Assembly (NCBI GenBank): GCA_030598625.1
Contig: JAUVPO010000018.1
Span: 1 to 14,639, forward strand
Length of the DNA: 14,639 nt
From: Deferribacteres bacterium
Lineage (GTDB): Bacteria > Nitrospirota > Thermodesulfovibrionia > UBA6902
Direction: 5' to 3'
Shown: in pieces, positions 8,112 through 14,639 of the stretch
How positions within the stretch are numbered: position 1 is the first letter of the stretch
How the letters are laid out: every line of letters starts with the position of its first letter
Translations under genes and position numbers: made by a program
The notes under the pieces: model-generated
Database searches by the model: none
The model's input: the letters and a program-made list of their open reading frames with translations, nothing else
Told to the model about the DNA's origin: nothing

Positions 8112-9536
8112 TTATAATCCAGTCACTTCCCCAATAGCCCCGGCAGTGATGCCGGCAAGGCATTTCAGTTCCTCAAAAGAGATGCTTAACGGAGGCATCA
8201 TTACTATGACATTGCCGAGCGGCCTTATGATAAGCCCTTTTTCCCGCGCCTTATGACAAACATTCGAGCCGATTTTTTCTTTTATGGCATAGGGTTCCCC
8301 TGTTTTCTTGTCCTTCACAAGCTCAATCCCAACCATTAAGCCCCGTTGTCTTATATCGCCGACATGTGGAAAATCCGCTGTCTTATCAAGTTCTCTTTTT
8401 AGTATTTCAATCTTCTTTTGCATTTTCCCGATAGTTTTTTCTTTTCTGAACAGATCAAGATTTGCAACTGCGGCCGCACAGGCAAGCTGGTTCCCCGTAT
8501 ATGTGTGCCCGTGAAAAAAAGTCTTCAAGTCCTTATATTTTCCAAGAAATGTCCTGAATATTTTGTCCGTGGCAAGTGTTGCGGCAAGGGGCAAATAGCC
8601 GCCCGTGACTCCCTTTGCAAGACATAGTATGTCCGGGCTTACATTTTCATGCTCGCAGGCAAACATCTTCCCCGTCCTGCCAAAACCGGTCGCTACCTCG
8701 TCCGCAATCATGAGAACGTTATATTTACGACACAGCCTGCTTACGCCTTTTAAATATCCCGGTGGAGAAGTAATCATCCCGGCCGCCCCCTGCACAAGCG
8801 GTTCAATGATTAACCCGGCAATTTTCTCACCATGTTTTTTTAATATATCCTCCATCTTCATGAGACAAAGGAAATCACATGAGGGGTATTTTCTGTGAAA
8901 TTCGCACCTGTAACAGTAAGGGGACGGAGCATGAAAAGACTTAAAAAGCATCGGAGCAAATATTTTTTGAAATATGTCGATCCCTCCGACACTTACTGCT
9001 CCGATGGTATCTCCGTGGTATGCGTTTCTTAGTGATAAAAACTTGGTTTTTTGTTTCTTCCCTTTATGCTGCCAGTATTGAAATGCCATTTTAAGTCCTA
9101 TTTCAACAGCAGTTGACCCATTGTCTGAATAGAATACCCTGGAGAGTCCTTTCGGCGTTATTTCCACAAGCATTTCAGCCAAAACCGCGGCAAGCGGATG
9201 GGTAAGGCCAAGAAGGGTCGAGTGGCTGATTTTGCCAATCTGGTCTTTTATCGCATTATCTATCTCTTTTTTCCCGTGACCGTGAACCGTAACCCATATA
9301 GAAGATACTCCGTCGAGGTACCACTTTCCAGAAATATCTTTAAGAAAAGAACCCCGCCCCCCGGTAATTATTACAGGATTCTCGTCCGCCCATTCCTGCA
9401 TCTGTGTAAATGGATGCCACAGATATTTTCTATCCAGATTTTCAATACGCTTTTTAAATGCTTTTATTTCCATAAGATAATTAATGAACAACCCCTGAGC
9501 AGGGCTTCGAGGAATTCTTTTGATTAAACTTACCAT
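8112..9536 (-). CDS. bioA: Adenosylmethionine-8-amino-7-oxononanoate aminotransferase
   Basis: PLP-dependent class III aminotransferase of biotin synthesis that converts 7-keto-8-aminopelargonate to 7,8-diaminopelargonate, using S-adenosylmethionine as donor in the classical enzyme. Visible motifs are the N-terminal YLWHPFTQM, GSTAVEIGLKMA, YHGDTIGAVS, the PLP-site ADEVATGFGRTGKMFACEH, and the Schiff-base lysine in LAKGVTGGYLPLAATLA (K308 from the first ATG). The 474-residue frame begins at 9536, but ATG at 9473 would give 453 residues and put YLWHP at the distance from the start seen in E. coli BioA. Neither ATG has a good ribosome site, so the start is open. No other bio gene is in the window, and it stands alone on its strand between the small gene and the HtrA gene. 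Confidence 0.93.
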   Translation of the reverse strand: MVSLIKRIPRSPAQGLFINYLMEIKAFKKRIENLDRKYLWHPFTQMQEWADENPVIITGGRGSFLKDISGKWYLDGVSSIWVTVHGHGKKEIDNAIKDQIGKISHSTLLGLTHPLAAVLAEMLVEITPKGLSRVFYSDNGSTAVEIGLKMAFQYWQHKGKKQKTKFLSLRNAYHGDTIGAVSVGGIDIFQKIFAPMLFKSFHAPSPYCYRCEFHRKYPSCDFLCLMKMEDILKKHGEKIAGLIIEPLVQGAAGMITSPPGYLKGVSRLCRKYNVLMIADEVATGFGRTGKMFACEHENVSPDILCLAKGVTGGYLPLAATLATDKIFRTFLGKYKDLKTFFHGHTYTGNQLACAAAVANLDLFRKEKTIGKMQKKIEILKRELDKTADFPHVGDIRQRGLMVGIELVKDKKTGEPYAIKEKIGSNVCHKAREKGLIIRPLGNVIVMMPPLSISFEELKCLAGITAGAIGEVTGL

Positions 9537-9609
9537 CGAATATCTTAAAAGTCAAAGTTACCGGAATTCCCACAAAAATCAACTGTCCACTTATAGTATT
9601 ATTATTGTG

Positions 9610-9618
9610 TGTTATAAT
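9610..9618 (+). promoter_or_regulatory. Extended -10 promoter for the HtrA-YacL-IspDF cluster
   Basis: A perfect TATAAT at 9613-9618 is preceded by TG plus one base, giving an extended -10 (TGTTATAAT). The best upstream hexamer, TTATAG at 9591-9596 with a 16-base spacer, is a weak -35, which is acceptable for extended -10 promoters. Transcription would start near 9625, about 40 bases before the protease start. It lies in the divergent gap with bioA. Confidence 0.55.
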
Positions 9619-9651
9619 GTTAGTTTTACAAGGACATACATCAGAGGTATA

Positions 9652-9666
9652 ATGAGTACTGAATGA
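9652..9666 (+). other. Four-codon leader reading frame coupled to the HtrA start
   Basis: ATG at 9652 is preceded by AGAGG four bases upstream and encodes only Met-Ser-Thr-Glu before TGA at 9664-9666. That TGA overlaps the ATG of the protease gene (9663-9665) as ATGA. The protease ATG lies 15 bases from AGAGG and has only a weak site of its own (GAG at 9655). Reinitiation after the tiny frame is therefore plausible, but it could be chance. Confidence 0.3.
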
Positions 9667-11135
9667 AAAAGACTATCTTACCGTTTTTAATAATTATTGC
9701 TTTAATTTCAGGATACCTGATCGGAAACCGGTCTGATTTTTTATCGAATAAACCAAGCTCGCCTCCATACACTTATAATCTTGAACTTTCAGGGGACCTC
9801 TCAGGTAAAAGCGCGGCCTTTTCAGATATAGTCAAAGTTATAAGTCCTGCCGTGGTTAATATATCCACTTCAAAGACTGTTATAAAGAAGGACTCAACTC
9901 TCCCTCATTTTTTTGATGGTCCTTTTAAGGACTTTTTTGAGCCTTTTAATATGCCAAGAAAATGGAAAGAGCAAAGTCTTGGATCGGGAGTGCTGGTATC
10001 ATCTGATGGATATATAATAACAAACAATCATGTTGTGGAAAAAGCCGATGAAATAAAGGTGACGTTATATGACCAGCAAAATTACAAAGGTAAAATTGTC
10101 GGTACAGACCCGAAGACGGACATTGCAATCATTAAGATCTCTACCACAAATCTTCCCGCCATAAAATGGGGGGATTCAGACAATCTCCATGTCGGTGAGT
10201 TTGTGCTTGCCTTCGGCAATCCTTACAGCCTGGGGCATACCGTTACCATGGGTATAGTAAGCGCCCTCGGCAGGGCAAATGTCGGCATTGCGGATTATGA
10301 AGATTTCATCCAGACTGATGCCGCCATAAACCCCGGTAATTCCGGCGGCCCCCTTGTAAATATAAAAGGTGAACTTATCGGCATCAATACGGCAATTTTC
10401 TCAAGGACCGGCGGGTATCAGGGGATAGGGTTTGCAGTTCCATGTAACATGGCTAAATCTGTTATGAACCAGCTCATAAAAGAAGGCAAGGTCACACGCG
10501 GATGGCTGGGGGTGACAATACAGAACCTTACGCAAGAGCTTGCCGGGGAGTTCGGTCTTGACAAATCCTTTGGCGCCCTTGTTACGGACATATTCGATAG
10601 CAGCCCGGCTGAAAAGGCGGGGCTAAAAAGAGGAGATGTGATTCTCGAAGTCAACGGGAATAAAATCAAAAACGTAGAAACTCTAAGGAACATGGTTGCT
10701 CAGAGCAACGTCGGTAATAAGATAAAATTGAAAATCTTACGGAATGGAAAGGAGCTTTCCATTAACGCGACTGTCGCTGAATTCCCCCAGGAAATAGCCC
10801 AGGCAGTTCCGGGGGGGAAGGAAAAAAATTTACTCGAAGATGAAAACGCGCTTGCCGGTTTCAGCGTAATGGATCTGACACGCGAAATAGCCAAACAACT
10901 TGGTCTTTCCAGGAATGAACAGGGTGTTGTAATAGTCAGCGTTAATCCTTATACCGCGGCTGAGGATGCCGGATTAAAAAAAGGCGACGTGATTCAGGAA
11001 ATTAATAAAAAAAGGGTGAAAAATTTAAGCGATTTCAGTAAAATACTCCCCCATGCAAGGGAAGGTGATACGATATTGCTTTTTATAAACAGGGGTGGAA
11101 AGAAATTTTATATAACCCTGAAAATTTACTCGTAA
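9663..11135 (+). CDS. degP: HtrA/Do-family periplasmic serine protease
   Basis: Envelope protein-quality protease and chaperone of the Deg/HtrA family, 490 residues. Residues 4-21 form a hydrophobic signal peptide or anchor. The trypsin-like domain carries the triad H123 (TNNHVV), D153 (KTDIAII) and S227 (GNSGGP), all intact, with a short LA-type loop around 75-104. Two PDZ domains follow, about 282-372 and 395-488, each with the GLKxGDVI element. The two-PDZ architecture matches DegP/DegQ; which of the two it resembles more cannot be decided here. It is the first gene of a plus-strand run and ends seven bases before the YacL-like gene. The start is the ATG overlapping a four-codon leader frame. 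Envelope-stress control is possible from the family, but no such signal is visible. Confidence 0.93.
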   Translation: MKKTILPFLIIIALISGYLIGNRSDFLSNKPSSPPYTYNLELSGDLSGKSAAFSDIVKVISPAVVNISTSKTVIKKDSTLPHFFDGPFKDFFEPFNMPRKWKEQSLGSGVLVSSDGYIITNNHVVEKADEIKVTLYDQQNYKGKIVGTDPKTDIAIIKISTTNLPAIKWGDSDNLHVGEFVLAFGNPYSLGHTVTMGIVSALGRANVGIADYEDFIQTDAAINPGNSGGPLVNIKGELIGINTAIFSRTGGYQGIGFAVPCNMAKSVMNQLIKEGKVTRGWLGVTIQNLTQELAGEFGLDKSFGALVTDIFDSSPAEKAGLKRGDVILEVNGNKIKNVETLRNMVAQSNVGNKIKLKILRNGKELSINATVAEFPQEIAQAVPGGKEKNLLEDENALAGFSVMDLTREIAKQLGLSRNEQGVVIVSVNPYTAAEDAGLKKGDVIQEINKKRVKNLSDFSKILPHAREGDTILLFINRGGKKFYITLKIYS

Positions 11136-11142
11136 AGGAGAA

Positions 11143-12159
11143 ATGAATACAACCATGCTTTACAGAATCGTTTTTTTTCTGGTCTTTGCAGCAAGTGGAT
11201 ATTTTCTCGGGATTAGAGAAGGATTGTCCTATCAGGGCATTTTCTGGGGCGCGGGTATCGCAACAGCCGCCCTGCTTCTGGAGTATGTCTTAAACATGGT
11301 CAGTTTTGCCGCTGTAGTCGGGGGGGGTATCGGTTTATCCGTCGGTCTTTTATTCGCAAAATTGATTTATTTTCCTATAAGCACCTTTTTTACCACACTG
11401 GACGAGTCATATATCAGGGTCATTCTTAATGTCTTATTAGGTTACAGCGGTTTCCTTCTGGGATTGAGAGCGGGCAGAGACTTTTCCTTATCAAACATAA
11501 TTAAGGCATTTAAAAGCAGCGGGGAAGAAGGGCGCGACACGGTTATTGACACCAGTGTAATAATAGACGGCAGGATAGTGGATGTCTGCGAAGCCGGTTT
11601 CCTGGAAGGAAGTTTTGTTATACCACAGTTTATCCTGCAGGAGCTTCAGCATATTGCGGATTCCACAGACCCCCTGAGAAGGGCGCGTGGAAGGAGAGGG
11701 CTTGACATCCTGCACAAAATTCAAAAATTGTCCAATTTAACAGTAAAGATAATAGACGAAGACTTCCCGAAGATAAAGGAAGTGGACGCCAAACTGGTGG
11801 CTCTTGCCAGAGTGCTTGGCGCCAAGATAATTACAAACGACTTCAACCTCAACAAGGTAGCGGAACTTCAGGGAGTTACCGTGCTCAATCTCAATGAACT
11901 TGCAAATGCCCTTAAACCTGTAGTGCTTCCCGGTGAAAAGATGAATATCTTTATAGCAAAAGAAGGCAAAGAATCGAACCAGGGCGTCGGTTATCTTGAC
12001 GATGGGACAATGGTAGTTGTTGATAACGCCAGGAAGACCATAAATCAACAGGTAAACGTTGTCGTTACAAGTGTTTTGCAGACCACTGCCGGAAGGATGA
12101 TATTCGCAAAACTCAAGGAAGACGCAGATAGAGAAGAACTGAAGTTGGCCCGGCATTAA
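11143..12159 (+). CDS. YacL-type membrane PIN/TRAM-domain protein
   Basis: A 338-residue protein with about four N-terminal membrane segments (roughly 6-24, 31-50, 54-78 and 90-108), a cytoplasmic PIN nuclease-fold domain (about 132-255) and a C-terminal TRAM domain (about 264-325). PIN acidic residues are visible at D136 (VIDTSVIIDGR), E167 (QELQ), D215 and D233 (TNDF), so the metal site looks intact and an RNase activity is plausible, although the cellular role of this family is poorly known. AAAGGAG ends only two bases before ATG at 11143; the next ATG at 11155 is fourteen bases away, so the first is kept. Its stop overlaps the ispD start (TAATG). Placement directly before ispD recurs in many bacteria, from my general recollection. 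Confidence 0.9.
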   Translation: MNTTMLYRIVFFLVFAASGYFLGIREGLSYQGIFWGAGIATAALLLEYVLNMVSFAAVVGGGIGLSVGLLFAKLIYFPISTFFTTLDESYIRVILNVLLGYSGFLLGLRAGRDFSLSNIIKAFKSSGEEGRDTVIDTSVIIDGRIVDVCEAGFLEGSFVIPQFILQELQHIADSTDPLRRARGRRGLDILHKIQKLSNLTVKIIDEDFPKIKEVDAKLVALARVLGAKIITNDFNLNKVAELQGVTVLNLNELANALKPVVLPGEKMNIFIAKEGKESNQGVGYLDDGTMVVVDNARKTINQQVNVVVTSVLQTTAGRMIFAKLKEDADREELKLARH

Positions 12160-12908
12160 TGAAGAAAAAGATAATCGCCATAGTTCCGGCAGCCGGCCTT
12201 GGAACAAGGTTTAATAAATCCATAAGAAAGACCTTTGCCGAAGTCAACGGTGTCCCTCTTTTAATCCATACCTTAAAAAGGCTCCACAGTGAAGAGTCAA
12301 TAACGGAAATAATCCCTGCCCTCGGGCAGCAGGATATTGAAAAGGGATTGAAAATGGTCGCTGAATATAAGCTAAACAGGATAAAACGGATAGTCCCCGG
12401 AGGGCGGGAGAGACAGGACTCTATTTATAACGCGCTGAAAGTGCTTGAAGAAACCGAAAGCGGTTCATGCGGAGACAACCTCATATTAATCCACGACGGG
12501 GCAAGGCCGATTATTCCGGATGGAACGATCGGAAAACTTTTAAAGGGAATAAACGGCGTTGACGGTGTTGCACCCGGTGTTCCCGCAAAAGATACGCTGA
12601 AAGAAGTCTCTGTTGACGGCATCGTAGTTTCCACTAAAAAACGTGACAATATCCGGGCTATTCAGACCCCCCAGGTTTTCACATACAGGGTCATTAAAGA
12701 AGCTTATGAGACAGCTTATGCAGAAGGTTTTTATGCAACGGATGACGCGGCCCTTGTTGAGAGGACAGGGGGCAAGATAAGGATTATCCAAGGCAGCCCC
12801 CTTAATATCAAAGTTACAACCATGGAAGACCTTGAAATGGTAGAATACATACTCAAAAAGAAACCATGGGGTGATGGAGTAGAGAGTTTATCATGCGAAT
12901 CGGCATAG
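12159..12908 (+). CDS. ispD: 2-C-methyl-D-erythritol 4-phosphate cytidylyltransferase
   Basis: MEP-pathway enzyme that joins CTP and 2-C-methyl-D-erythritol 4-phosphate to form CDP-ME in the cytoplasm. The 249 residues are a little above the family's usual length of about 230. Visible elements are the nucleotide loop PAAGLGTRF (10-18, R17), K24 of KTFAEV, GGRERQDSI (81-89), HDGARP (112-117), R166 before QTPQVF, and K218 in NIKVTTMEDL; these correspond to the catalytic and binding residues of E. coli IspD. A KTF triplet replaces the more common KQY or KQF. The ATG shares one base with the stop of the YacL-like gene, and the last 16 bases overlap ispF, so translation of the three genes is probably coupled. 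Confidence 0.96.
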   Translation: MKKKIIAIVPAAGLGTRFNKSIRKTFAEVNGVPLLIHTLKRLHSEESITEIIPALGQQDIEKGLKMVAEYKLNRIKRIVPGGRERQDSIYNALKVLEETESGSCGDNLILIHDGARPIIPDGTIGKLLKGINGVDGVAPGVPAKDTLKEVSVDGIVVSTKKRDNIRAIQTPQVFTYRVIKEAYETAYAEGFYATDDAALVERTGGKIRIIQGSPLNIKVTTMEDLEMVEYILKKKPWGDGVESLSCESA

Positions 12909-13363
12909 GCTATGACTCACATAAATTAGTCGCGGGCAGGAAGCTCATCCTCGGAGGAGTGGACATCCCGTTTGAAAAGGGACTTTCCGGTCATTCAGAT
13001 GCCGATGTTTTATGTCATGCAATAATAGATGCAATAATAGGCGCACTCGGATCAGGGGACATAGGAACACATTTCCCCGATACGGACAGTAAATGGAAAA
13101 ATGTTTCAAGTATCGAGTTGCTTTCTGAAATTATAAAACTGATGAAGCGGAAAGGTTTTGGCATCTTATGGATTGACTCAACCGTTATAACGGAAAAACC
13201 AAAACTTCAACCGTTCACAGAAAAAATGAAAGAAAAAATCTCGATTGCCGGAATATCGTCTGATTCAATCAATATAAAAGCCAAAACCAACGAGGGCATG
13301 GGGTTTACGGGAAGCGGCGAAGGCATAGCAGCCCAGGCTGTCTGCCTGTTGAAGCCTGTGTGA
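12893..13363 (+). CDS. ispF: 2-C-methyl-D-erythritol 2,4-cyclodiphosphate synthase
   Basis: MEP-pathway enzyme that cyclises CDP-ME 2-phosphate to ME-2,4-cyclodiphosphate with release of CMP. At 156 residues it is full length. Metal ligands D8, H10 and H42 fall at the same numbers as in E. coli IspF. GHSDADV (33-39), DIGTHFPDTD (56-65) and the C-terminal KTNEGMGFTGSGEGIAAQAV are characteristic, and the last also forms the trimer and CMP site. The ATG lies 16 bases inside the end of ispD, with GAGAG six bases upstream serving as its ribosome site. It is the last gene of the plus-strand run; the kinase IspE that acts between IspD and IspF is not in the window. The two genes are separate here, unlike the fused IspDF of some bacteria. 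Confidence 0.97.
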   Translation: MRIGIGYDSHKLVAGRKLILGGVDIPFEKGLSGHSDADVLCHAIIDAIIGALGSGDIGTHFPDTDSKWKNVSSIELLSEIIKLMKRKGFGILWIDSTVITEKPKLQPFTEKMKEKISIAGISSDSINIKAKTNEGMGFTGSGEGIAAQAVCLLKPV

Positions 13364-13371
13364 ATTTTTTT
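13334..13371 (+). terminator. Weak rho-independent terminator candidate after ispF
   Basis: CAGGCT (13334-13339) can pair with AGCCTG (13353-13358), or a tighter CAGGC/GCCTG hairpin can form at 13334-13348. Seven T residues follow at 13365-13371. The stem overlaps the end of ispF and the gap between stem and T-run is six bases, which is longer than usual, so this is tentative. Confidence 0.3.
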
Positions 13372-13390
13372 ATTTGCGGGATTGATAGGT

Positions 13391-13396
13391 TATAAT
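13391..13396 (+). promoter_or_regulatory. -10 element upstream of the TlpA-like gene
   Basis: A perfect TATAAT stands in an AT-rich 109-base gap between ispF and the TlpA-like gene. No good -35 hexamer lies at the right distance; only a T-rich stretch does. Downstream, ATATTATT occurs twice (13416-13423 and 13435-13442). Start of transcription here would give a leader of about 70 bases. Confidence 0.35.
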
Positions 13397-13472
13397 CAAG
13401 ACACATTATTGCTTCATATTATTTTCATAATTTAATATTATTCTTTATTTTGAGATTGATTGGAGAAATCAC

Positions 13473-13988
13473 ATGAAATATAAAGGTCCTGTTCTGGTAA
13501 TTCTTATAGCTATAGGAGTCGCCGCGTTGTTCCTGATGCCTGCAAAAAAAGTATATGAAGAAGTGGCGGCAGTCGGCAAGCCGGCGCCTGACTTCGAATA
13601 TCCCGACTCAAACGGAAAGATATGGAGGCTTTCCGATCTGAGAGGCAAAGTGGTTTTTATCAATTTCTGGGCAACGTGGTGCGCCACATGCAAATCGGAA
13701 ATGCCTTATAAGGAATCTCTTTTTCAAAGGATGCAGGGCAGACCGTTCCAGATGTTCGGTATACTTTTCAGGGATGATCCCGCCAATCTCGCAAGTTATT
13801 TCAGAAAGCAGAAGGTCAGTCCGCCTACACTATTAAGTCCTGATAACGAAGCCGCTAGACTTTTCGGCATTACGGGAGTACCTGAAACATTTATCATAGA
13901 CAAGGAAGGCATTGTCAGGGAAAAGATAGTAGGCCCGACAGTATGGGACAGTCCCGAGAAAATCGCCATGATTGAAAAGTGGTTATAG
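13473..13988 (+). CDS. TlpA/ResA-like membrane-tethered thioredoxin-fold protein
   Basis: Probable extracytoplasmic thiol-disulfide oxidoreductase of 171 residues. Residues 6-22 are a single hydrophobic anchor or uncleaved signal. The AhpC/TSA-type thioredoxin fold begins around 34 with GKPAPDFEYPDSNG, and the active site is FWATWCATCKSEMP with C70 and C73. The conserved cis-proline follows in GVPETFIID. This pattern matches TlpA, ResA and CcmG relatives, which reduce cytochrome c apoproteins or other periplasmic thiols; which substrate applies here cannot be told, as no cytochrome-maturation gene is present. GGAG seven bases before the ATG is a good ribosome site. The next gene begins four bases after its stop, so the two are probably cotranscribed. 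Confidence 0.9.
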   Translation: MKYKGPVLVILIAIGVAALFLMPAKKVYEEVAAVGKPAPDFEYPDSNGKIWRLSDLRGKVVFINFWATWCATCKSEMPYKESLFQRMQGRPFQMFGILFRDDPANLASYFRKQKVSPPTLLSPDNEAARLFGITGVPETFIIDKEGIVREKIVGPTVWDSPEKIAMIEKWL

Positions 13989-13992
13989 AAAG

Positions 13993-14639
13993 ATGTATGA
14001 AGAGCTTAAACAAATTGCCGTATCTTCGGGAGCAACCGCATTTGGAGCGGGGTATGTTAAAGATTTAAGGCTTCATTACGATGCACTGCCGTTAGACCAG
14101 ACCGCAGACATGTCGTGCGGCATTTCCATCGGCGCAAGAGTTTCCGGTTCAGTCCTTAAAGGTTGTATCATCGGCCCGTCCCGCCATTATCTTCATCATT
14201 ATAAAATGCTTAATCTCCTGCTCGACCAGACAGCCTTAAAACTTTCGATCGCCCTTCAAAACAGGGGATATAAGGCCCTCCCGATTCCCGCAAGCCAGAT
14301 TGTCGACTGGGAAAAGCAGACAGCCCATCTCTCACACAAGATGATAGCGGTGCGCGCCGGCATAGGCTGGATAGGCAGGAACAATCTTCTCGTCCATCCC
14401 GAATACGGCTCTAAAATCAGGCTCGCGACAGTGCTTACCAACATGCCCCTTGAAACAGACAAACCATTAGAAAGAGATTGTGCTGATTGCAGGGAATGCA
14501 TTGAAATATGTCCGGTTAATGCTGTCAGTGAATCATATAAAAACTGGAATAAAGCGGCCTGTCTCGAAAAACTCAAATATTTTGCCAAGGCCCATAATGT
14601 GGGTCAATACATATGCGGCCTCTGCGTTAAAGTATGCAA
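13993..14639 (+). CDS. QueG-related 4Fe-4S protein, 3' end cut by window edge
   Basis: My translation from ATG at 13993 gives 215 codons open to the right edge. HKMIAVRAGIGWIGRNNLL (115-133) matches the AG-GWIGKN block of epoxyqueuosine reductase QueG and its relatives. A ferredoxin-like cluster site follows (C163, C166, C169 and C173 in the CxxCxxCxxxCP pattern), and a second set begins at C208, C211 and C215. The RCISYLTIE block that joins the two cluster sites in true QueG is absent; NKAACLEKLKYF (186-197) stands there instead. I therefore call it a QueG-like double-cluster protein and do not claim queuosine synthesis. It starts four bases after the TlpA-like gene, which suggests a shared redox context, but that is inference. 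No strong ribosome site is visible before its ATG. Confidence 0.8.
   Translation, partial: MYEELKQIAVSSGATAFGAGYVKDLRLHYDALPLDQTADMSCGISIGARVSGSVLKGCIIGPSRHYLHHYKMLNLLLDQTALKLSIALQNRGYKALPIPASQIVDWEKQTAHLSHKMIAVRAGIGWIGRNNLLVHPEYGSKIRLATVLTNMPLETDKPLERDCADCRECIEICPVNAVSESYKNWNKAACLEKLKYFAKAHNVGQYICGLCVKVC

Noticed and set aside
12893..12908. Overlap of ispD and ispF as a possible frameshifted IspDF fusion
   Set aside because: Both proteins are complete with their own ends and starts, and ispF has a ribosome site. Short overlaps of these two genes are normal.
13416..13442. Two ATATTATT direct repeats upstream of the TlpA-like gene
   Set aside because: Short AT-only repeats in an AT-rich promoter gap are expected by chance, and no further copies or symmetry are seen.
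14256..14588. Minus-strand 110-codon frame near the right edge
   Set aside because: It lies entirely opposite the QueG-like gene, whose cysteine motifs are clear.

Overview
This 14.6-kb window is an ordinary, densely coding bacterial chromosome segment that both edges cut through genes. It carries single-copy metabolic and envelope genes and shows no phage, plasmid, CRISPR, tRNA or rRNA signal. Base composition is moderate. The mix of a large one-chain PurL, a [4Fe-4S] PurF with propeptide, a YacL-type PIN/TRAM protein beside ispD and ispF, and a membrane-anchored transglutaminase-fold protein beside an ABC ATPase would suit a Gram-negative, probably anaerobic or microaerobic lineage such as Nitrospirota or the former Deltaproteobacteria. 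That placement is inference from gene content and is weak.

Layout. (1) 1-2242, minus strand: a promoter, a membrane-anchored transglutaminase-like protein that lacks the catalytic cysteine, then an overlapping ABC-transporter ATPase cut by the left edge. (2) 2281-7806, minus: a promoter, purL (full-length FGAM synthase with fused glutaminase), then purF. These are steps 4 and 1 of de novo purine synthesis. (3) 7945-8106, plus: an unrecognised 53-residue small gene with a good ribosome-binding site. (4) 8112-9536, minus: bioA (biotin synthesis), ending five bases from the small gene. (5) 9610-13363, plus: an extended -10 promoter, then an HtrA/Do protease, a YacL-type PIN/TRAM protein, ispD and ispF, tightly packed or overlapping and probably one transcript, with a weak terminator candidate at the end. 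(6) 13391 to the right edge, plus: a TlpA-like membrane-tethered thioredoxin protein, then a QueG-related iron-sulfur protein cut by the right edge.

How the genes work together. purL and purF supply two glutamine-dependent steps of IMP synthesis. ispD and ispF catalyse two steps of the MEP isoprenoid pathway. HtrA and the TlpA-like protein act on envelope protein quality and thiol redox state. The transglutaminase-fold protein probably works with the ABC ATPase and a permease lying outside the window.

No gene-free stretch exceeds 300 bases once the small gene at 7945 is counted. I see no convincing new multi-gene system. The items most worth a second look are a palindromic repeat that appears to have been inserted in frame into purL, the degenerate active site of the transglutaminase-like protein, and the small gene between purL and bioA.
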